A DNA stretch of 64,000 nt from Terriglobia bacterium (GTDB lineage Bacteria; Acidobacteriota; Terriglobia; Bryobacterales; UBA6623). Each line of letters begins with the position of its first letter. Within the stretch, counting starts at the first letter, position 1. The notes beneath the pieces were generated by a model that had not been told where the DNA came from, did no database searches, and worked only from the letters and a program-made list of their open reading frames with translations. Location: positions 20,294 through 84,293 of the forward strand of contig VXRL01000076.1 in NCBI GenBank assembly GCA_009838515.1, in the 5' to 3' direction. The position numbers and the translations under genes were made by a program. Positions 60,164 through 64,000 of this stretch are shown here, one piece after another.

Positions 60164-62146
60164 CTAGAAGGAGACGTCCCACTGCACTCGAGCCTGAACT
60201 GCCGACTCGTGAGTGCTGTTTGGCTGGTTCAAACGATAGCGCGCGACATCGAACGTCAGCTTGTTGCCGTGCCCTTCCATGAACCAGTTCACAACAAACG
60301 CCGACTCGACGATCCTGTCGAACCGTCTCACATGGTCCTGGTCGACCGTGGCATAACGCAGACCTAGCTCCAGCTGCTCAGGCACCCAAGGCGCGACGTA
60401 ATGCGGGAAGTAACCGCCCTGGAGGTAAATTCCGGTCGAGCGCGTGATGCTGTGGTGAATCCGGTCGCGGATCTTCTTCCAGTGGAACTCGTGCTGCAGG
60501 AATAGTCCGCGGTACTTCAGGACAAAGTCCTCGGCGACCTGTCTGACCGCAAACTGACCCGGAAGGCCCACCTCGTATCCGTCCAGGCTGCCGCCCCCGC
60601 TTCCGGAGAACCGGGTAAAACGGCTCCGGTTGCTCAGCGTCCCAATAGCGATTGCGGCTACAGGGGCCCTGTGATACTCGAGATCAGATTGGGAGAACCC
60701 CGGATCGTCCTTCAGGAAGTTCCATTGGTAGCGGGTAACCCACATAGGAGACCCGTCTCGATTGTCTAGGCTCCCAGCTCCGCTTGAGCGGAAGCCCCGC
60801 CCGTTGCCGGTGAAGACGCCGGCGTAGTACCGCGAATCTGCCCGCGTGCCGTTCTTCACTCGGCCCATGACCATGAATCCCTTTTGGCGGTCAACCGTGA
60901 ACTGCCGATTTACGATGGACCGCTCCACGAACTCTTGACGCCCGGAGGAACTCACTCGCTCCCGGCCGAACTCTGTCTTCCACTGTCCGATTCGAAATTG
61001 GAGCCATTCCCACCTCTGCACCGTGACACGCAGGTCAAGCATTCGGGTACCGACGAGATCGTATTCCGTGGAGTACCGAACCCACGGCCGGAGGAGGTGA
61101 CCGGAACTCTTGAAACGGGCCCTTCGGAATCGCAGGTCATTCTCGTTTTCCCGAAGGAAGTGCTTCGGCTGCCGGGGGACGCTCTTAAACGGGGAGGAAA
61201 ACCGGATCTGCGATCGGAGATGCATTTCCGACTTGAACGCACCGTCGCGGGACTCAAGCCGCAGCCCGTTTCGGCCGAGAAGAACGCGACCGCGCTGCGC
61301 GAGGGCCGATCCCGGCCCGTTTCGCCCGCCTCGGTCATCTGTTGCCCTTGGCTTCGATGACCGTTTGTCTACGCTTGAGTCGATGCCAATGGCTGATTCC
61401 ACGCTGGCTCCACTCGCGGAGCTGTTCAAGTTGAGGGCGATGAGCTTGTAGCGTGGGTCGAAACTGACCGCCGAGACAGCGTTGGTCCATTCGGCCACGC
61501 CGGTGACCCCTGCCAGCGCCCTTGAGGCGTCGGGCGGTGCCCCGTCGCGGCGGCTCGCCGGGTTAGTCACGCTGGAATCGGTGGACACTGCTCTGGGCCC
61601 GGAAAGCGTGCCTGGCTTGCTCGCCACGGATGACGTGCCCCTCGCCCTGAGCCGCATTGGCATGCTCGCGCTGGCGTCCGCGACTTCACCCGCGATGACC
61701 GCGACGCCCTCGACACTCACGGGTTCATGGTTCGCCCCGGCATAGCTGACTCTGTATGTTCCGACTGGCACGCCCTCGACCGTGAAAGCGCCCTGGTTGG
61801 TTGTGGTAGCCGCAACCGTCACCTCGCCGGTCAGCTCGACGTGGACTTGCGGCAGTGGAACGCCCGTCGCAGCGTCGTACACGAATCCTCGGACGGTTCC
61901 GGTGGCCTCCTTCGCTCGCAAGTTCGAAGGAGCCCCGAGCGTTGCGGCCAGCAAGGTGACGATGGCCGTGCCGATTCGCAGATTGCGGATATTGGTCGAT
62001 CTCGTCGAGGAGAGCAATGCACTCTCGGCACCGAGCGAGCACGGGGAGTCGGCAGACAACCGGCTAGCACCCCAGTGCAACCCAGAGCTTGGTGAAATCA
62101 ACCAAGCCTCCGTTGGACTCCAATCGAGGGATTCGTGAAACCGCAT
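60164..62146 (-). CDS. CarboxypepD-regulatory domain fused to OprO/OprP-type porin
   Basis: 660 residues. AAGGA is 5 bases before the ATG at 62146, but the hydrophobic leader (NLRIGTAIVTLLAATLGAPS) only begins at about residue 55, so the start is uncertain. Residues 80-165 are a carboxypeptidase-regulatory-like sandwich (GTVRGFVYDAATGVPLPQVH). A variable Ser/Arg-rich linker follows (about 170-265). From about 285 the phosphate-selective-porin barrel appears: FRRARFKSSGHLLRPWVRYS, RMLDLRVTVQRWEWLQFRIG, QWKTEFGRERVSSSGRQEFV, QLELGLRYATVDQDHVRR, ending VQARVQWDVSF with the terminal Phe of outer-membrane proteins. It should sit in the outer membrane and pass anions. The domain fusion is unusual. 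Confidence 0.78.
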   Translation of the reverse strand: MRFHESLDWSPTEAWLISPSSGLHWGASRLSADSPCSLGAESALLSSTRSTNIRNLRIGTAIVTLLAATLGAPSNLRAKEATGTVRGFVYDAATGVPLPQVHVELTGEVTVAATTTNQGAFTVEGVPVGTYRVSYAGANHEPVSVEGVAVIAGEVADASASMPMRLRARGTSSVASKPGTLSGPRAVSTDSSVTNPASRRDGAPPDASRALAGVTGVAEWTNAVSAVSFDPRYKLIALNLNSSASGASVESAIGIDSSVDKRSSKPRATDDRGGRNGPGSALAQRGRVLLGRNGLRLESRDGAFKSEMHLRSQIRFSSPFKSVPRQPKHFLRENENDLRFRRARFKSSGHLLRPWVRYSTEYDLVGTRMLDLRVTVQRWEWLQFRIGQWKTEFGRERVSSSGRQEFVERSIVNRQFTVDRQKGFMVMGRVKNGTRADSRYYAGVFTGNGRGFRSSGAGSLDNRDGSPMWVTRYQWNFLKDDPGFSQSDLEYHRAPVAAIAIGTLSNRSRFTRFSGSGGGSLDGYEVGLPGQFAVRQVAEDFVLKYRGLFLQHEFHWKKIRDRIHHSITRSTGIYLQGGYFPHYVAPWVPEQLELGLRYATVDQDHVRRFDRIVESAFVVNWFMEGHGNKLTFDVARYRLNQPNSTHESAVQARVQWDVSF

Positions 62147-62907
62147 CGGCGTCCTTCACGGGTGTTTCGGCCTCTCGGATGGGGTGGATGTATAGCGGCT
62201 CGAATGTGTCTCCGACTTTCGACACGGGTAACGGACGCGCATGTCCACGGTCGTGTCAGCGAGATCACGCCTGACACCCCGAACCGGGAGTCCTCGAGGA
62301 GTAGCTTGCAGATCGAGGGGCCACCTATCGCGGTCAGGACAATTGCCTCCGGCTGCTCCCGAATGCAAAATTCGGAGGAACTCACACCGTGATGGTGTCC
62401 GGGATTTGGAAACCGTCTCGCTCGAACACGTGCTTGAGAAGAGCTTGCGAAGCCCGATCACCCTCGATCGCTGCGATCTTGGGAGGCGCTTGGGTACCAC
62501 TAACCGTACTGGGCAAGCGGTTAAGGACAGGTTTAGCGAACGTTAATTGTCGAAGAATCTTACTCAAGGTGTCCGCTCTGGCAGAGCACGGGCGCGTCCA
62601 TTCAGTCTCAACTGAAATCTCAGGGCCTTGAGAGGGGCCTGGCACGGGAGAAAACCGCATCGCGATCACTATGGCAGAACGGGGGCGACCCCCATATCCC
62701 GAAGCTGCGAATCTCAGTTACATGGCCGCCCGCGAGACCGGCTGGCGGGACCATATTGGGACTGGGACCATTTCTTCATTGCAGGTGCTCTCGAATGGCC
62801 CCGATCACTCTCGACTGCTCTCGAACAGAAGGCGGGGGACATTGGCCGCCACGCACGTAAGTGATTGAAAGTAAAGGTAATTAATGCCTAGTCATGCAGT
62901 TAACGGA
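62147..62907. other. 760-base region with a decayed response regulator
   Basis: Upstream of the porin gene. Contains the receiver-domain pseudogene at 62250-62480 (minus strand). The stretch 62640-62900 has no recognisable gene. The right end borders the tRNA-Cys fragment. Confidence 0.4.
62250..62480 (-). pseudogene. Response-regulator receiver domain, frameshifted
   Basis: Minus-strand frame one gives KIAAIEGDRASQALLKHVFE, RDGFQIPDTITV and a stop at 62382. The other frame continues SEFCIREQPEAIVLTAIGGP, SICKLLLEDSRFGVSGVISLT. Together they follow a CheY-type receiver (K-I-L-x-V-E-D-D, then Q-P-D-x-V-L-L-D, then P-V-I-x-L-T). The phospho-acceptor Asp is replaced by Thr (IVLT), one of the two acidic residues is missing, and the frame shifts in the middle. 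A dead two-component regulator. Confidence 0.5.
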
Positions 62908-62957
62908 TGGAGGCGCGGGTGGGAATCGAACCCACGAATAAAGGTTTTGCAGACCAC
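62908..62957 (-). tRNA. tRNA-Cys (GCA) 3' fragment, probable attachment site
   Basis: Read on the minus strand: anticodon loop CTGCAAA (anticodon GCA), stem end, variable TATTC, T-arm GTGGG-TTCGATT-CCCAC, acceptor 3' strand CCGCGCC, discriminator T (the Cys-tRNA identity base) and CCA. The D-arm and the 5' acceptor strand are absent upstream, so the gene is incomplete. A 3' tRNA half of this kind is the usual scar of an integrative element. The same CCTTTAT-to-GATTCCC block occurs at 26.6 kb. Confidence 0.65.
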
Positions 62958-63269
62958 TTGTCGAGCCAGTGCAAGTATTTGTTTCTAAAGGACTTAAATC
63001 CAAGTGCTTCATTCTTGGGACCCAGCTTGGGACCCACCTGTCGGTCCTGCGGTTCGTGGGACATTCGGGCGAGAGAGTGCCAGAAAGCGAGTGAGGGGGG
63101 AGGTGCTGCAATGCAGGTTCTCAGCGTGACAGCCAACTACAAGATCCTTTACACTAAATCCCGAAAATATCGTCGGCCTAGTGGCTTACGTCAAGAGTGT
63201 CAAATAGCGATTGATCAGCATCACCGACACCCACGGCCCCGACACGCCGCAGCCAAGGAGGCGCCCGCA

Positions 63270-63968
63270 ATGAACGAATCGAATTCCTCATCAGGCTTGC
63301 CCCGGCGCGAGCTGCCCCGACGTGACCTGCTCCGCGGCGCCGCCGCGACCGCCTTGGGGCTATCGGCTGCCACCGGCGCGAAACAAGCCAACGCTCAGTC
63401 ACGCTCCAACCTCGTCAGCCAAGAAAACGCCAAGCCTGGCACGCGCGACTGGTTGCTCACCAAGACACGCACCGTCCTTGGGAAGGTGAATGTGCTGCCC
63501 AGCGGGCGCAGCACATGGATCGAAGGCTACTGTTCCGCGAACAGCGTACGGGCCGGCGAGACGTTGCAGGTCATGGTCAGCACGAACCCGGTGTCCGCGT
63601 TCAAGCTGGAGATCTTCCGGACGGGCTACTACAACGGGGATGGCGCCCGGCTTGTCAGAACGTATGAATCGCTTCCAGGCGTCGTACAGCCGGAACCGTC
63701 CATTGGTGAAAACTACATCCGCGAATGCCAGTGGGAGCCTTCGGTGGAGTTCGAGATCCCCGACGATTGGCTCAGCGGCGTCTACTTGGGCAAGCTGACC
63801 GCTGAGATCAGCGGGATCCAAAGCTACGTCATCTTCATCGTCCGCGATGACCGCCCCTGCGACTTGCTGTTCCAGTGCAGCGAACTGACGTGGAACGCCT
63901 ACAACCGCTGGCCAACCGACTATTGCATCTATACAAAGCATGACGGTGCAGATTCCGAAGGAAAGTGA
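63270..63968 (+). CDS. N,N-dimethylformamidase large-subunit-like protein, truncated
   Basis: 232 residues; AAGGAGG lies 9 bases before the ATG at 63270. The leader ELPRRDLLRGAAATALGLSA is twin-arginine. The body reads IEGYCSANSVRAGETLQVMV, STNPVSAFKLEIFRTGYYNG, DWLSGVYLGKLTAEISGIQS and LLFQCSELTWNAYNRWPTDY. It matches the N-terminal sandwich and start of the catalytic region of the N,N-dimethylformamidase beta-subunit-like family, usually about twice as long. The frame ends at a TGA lying in what looks like the end of an insertion sequence, so the gene is probably interrupted. Family members hydrolyse amides, but many exported relatives are uncharacterised. Confidence 0.7.
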   Translation: MNESNSSSGLPRRELPRRDLLRGAAATALGLSAATGAKQANAQSRSNLVSQENAKPGTRDWLLTKTRTVLGKVNVLPSGRSTWIEGYCSANSVRAGETLQVMVSTNPVSAFKLEIFRTGYYNGDGARLVRTYESLPGVVQPEPSIGENYIRECQWEPSVEFEIPDDWLSGVYLGKLTAEISGIQSYVIFIVRDDRPCDLLFQCSELTWNAYNRWPTDYCIYTKHDGADSEGK

Positions 63969-64000
63969 ACACCCATTCCGATTGAAAATGAACGGTCATT
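63966..64000. mobile_element. Possible IS terminus with 23-base direct repeats
   Basis: The last 35 bases contain TGAAC-ACC-CATT at 63966 and TGAAC-GGT-CATT at 63989, spaced 23 bases apart, with CCGATTGAAAA after the first. Multiple short terminal repeats of this kind occur at IS21-family ends. The dimethylformamidase-like frame stops exactly at the first TGA. The window ends before the element could be confirmed. Confidence 0.35.

Noticed and set aside
62908..62957. Functional tRNA-Cys gene
   Set aside because: The 5' acceptor strand and D-arm are missing and the anticodon stem has a mismatch, so only a 3' fragment is supported.
62907..63269. N-terminal extension of the dimethylformamidase-like frame
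   Set aside because: It translates the tRNA-Cys fragment and non-coding sequence (the familiar GIEPTNKGFAD artefact). The start at 63270 has an AAGGAGG site and a Tat leader.

Overview
The window looks like a GC-rich (roughly low-60s % by eye, not computed) chromosome segment of an Acidobacteriota-type bacterium, probably a heterotroph living on complex, partly sulfated polysaccharides. The strongest taxonomic hint is the large Oar-like TonB-dependent receptor at 26994-30458, with an N-terminal carboxypeptidase-regulatory-like domain and an LPLNGRN plug motif, typical of Acidobacteriota. The many DUF1501, DUF1549/DUF1553, DUF1552 and DUF1592 proteins and secreted sulfatases fit Acidobacteriota, Planctomycetota or Verrucomicrobiota. 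The phylum is inference, because no rRNA or complete tRNA gene is present.

Layout. 1-4.6 kb: the end of a TPR protein, then a minus-strand operon (endonuclease/exonuclease/phosphatase protein, heparan-N-sulfatase-like sulfatase, iduronate-2-sulfatase-like sulfatase). 4.9-5.5 kb: a HicB antitoxin with a frameshifted HicA toxin. 5.7-10.3 kb: a plus-strand GH32 glycosidase and two sulfatases. 10.5-14 kb: a second HicB with a truncated HicA, an esterase and a fifth sulfatase. 14.1-26.2 kb: two PSCyt1-DUF1549-DUF1553 / DUF1501 pairs flanking a DUF6351 hydrolase, a small lipoprotein candidate and a DUF2272 protein. 27-31.8 kb: the Oar-like receptor facing a Tat-exported L-rhamnonate-dehydratase-like enzyme. 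32.2-38.1 kb: a decayed beta-propeller gene, then the minus-strand operon DUF1592, DUF1552, ankyrin. 38.2-42.4 kb: a sulfatase remnant and a third, divergent DUF1549-DUF1553/DUF1501 pair. 42.5-44.8 kb: a glucosamine-6-phosphate-isomerase-like protein divergent from an MFS transporter. 45.1-56 kb: mostly secreted proteins (unknown protein, M19 dipeptidase, TolB/oligogalacturonate-lyase-like propeller, second Tat-type enolase-superfamily enzyme plus RidA, TPR protein, DUF305-LVIVD fusion), with an AbiE-like antitoxin whose toxin is almost deleted. 56-64 kb: an accessory zone with transposase remnants, a GNAT acetyltransferase, an intact HipBA module, a carboxypeptidase-regulatory/phosphate-porin fusion, a decayed response regulator, a tRNA-Cys 3' fragment and an N,N-dimethylformamidase-like gene cut off at the window end.

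How the genes work together. Most products carry signal peptides or twin-arginine leaders and act outside the cytoplasm. Five intact sulfatases, a GH32 enzyme, esterases, propeller lyase-like proteins and a TonB-type receptor suggest desulfation, cleavage and uptake of sulfated glycans. The sugar isomerase, MFS transporter and two enolase-superfamily enzymes would handle the sugars or sugar acids released. The DUF1549/DUF1553 and DUF1501 pairs are a recurrent exported module of unknown function; DUF1501 belongs to the same alkaline-phosphatase superfamily as the sulfatases. Scattered among these are toxin-antitoxin loci in different stages of decay: three HicA remnants, one AbiEii-like stub and one intact HipBA.
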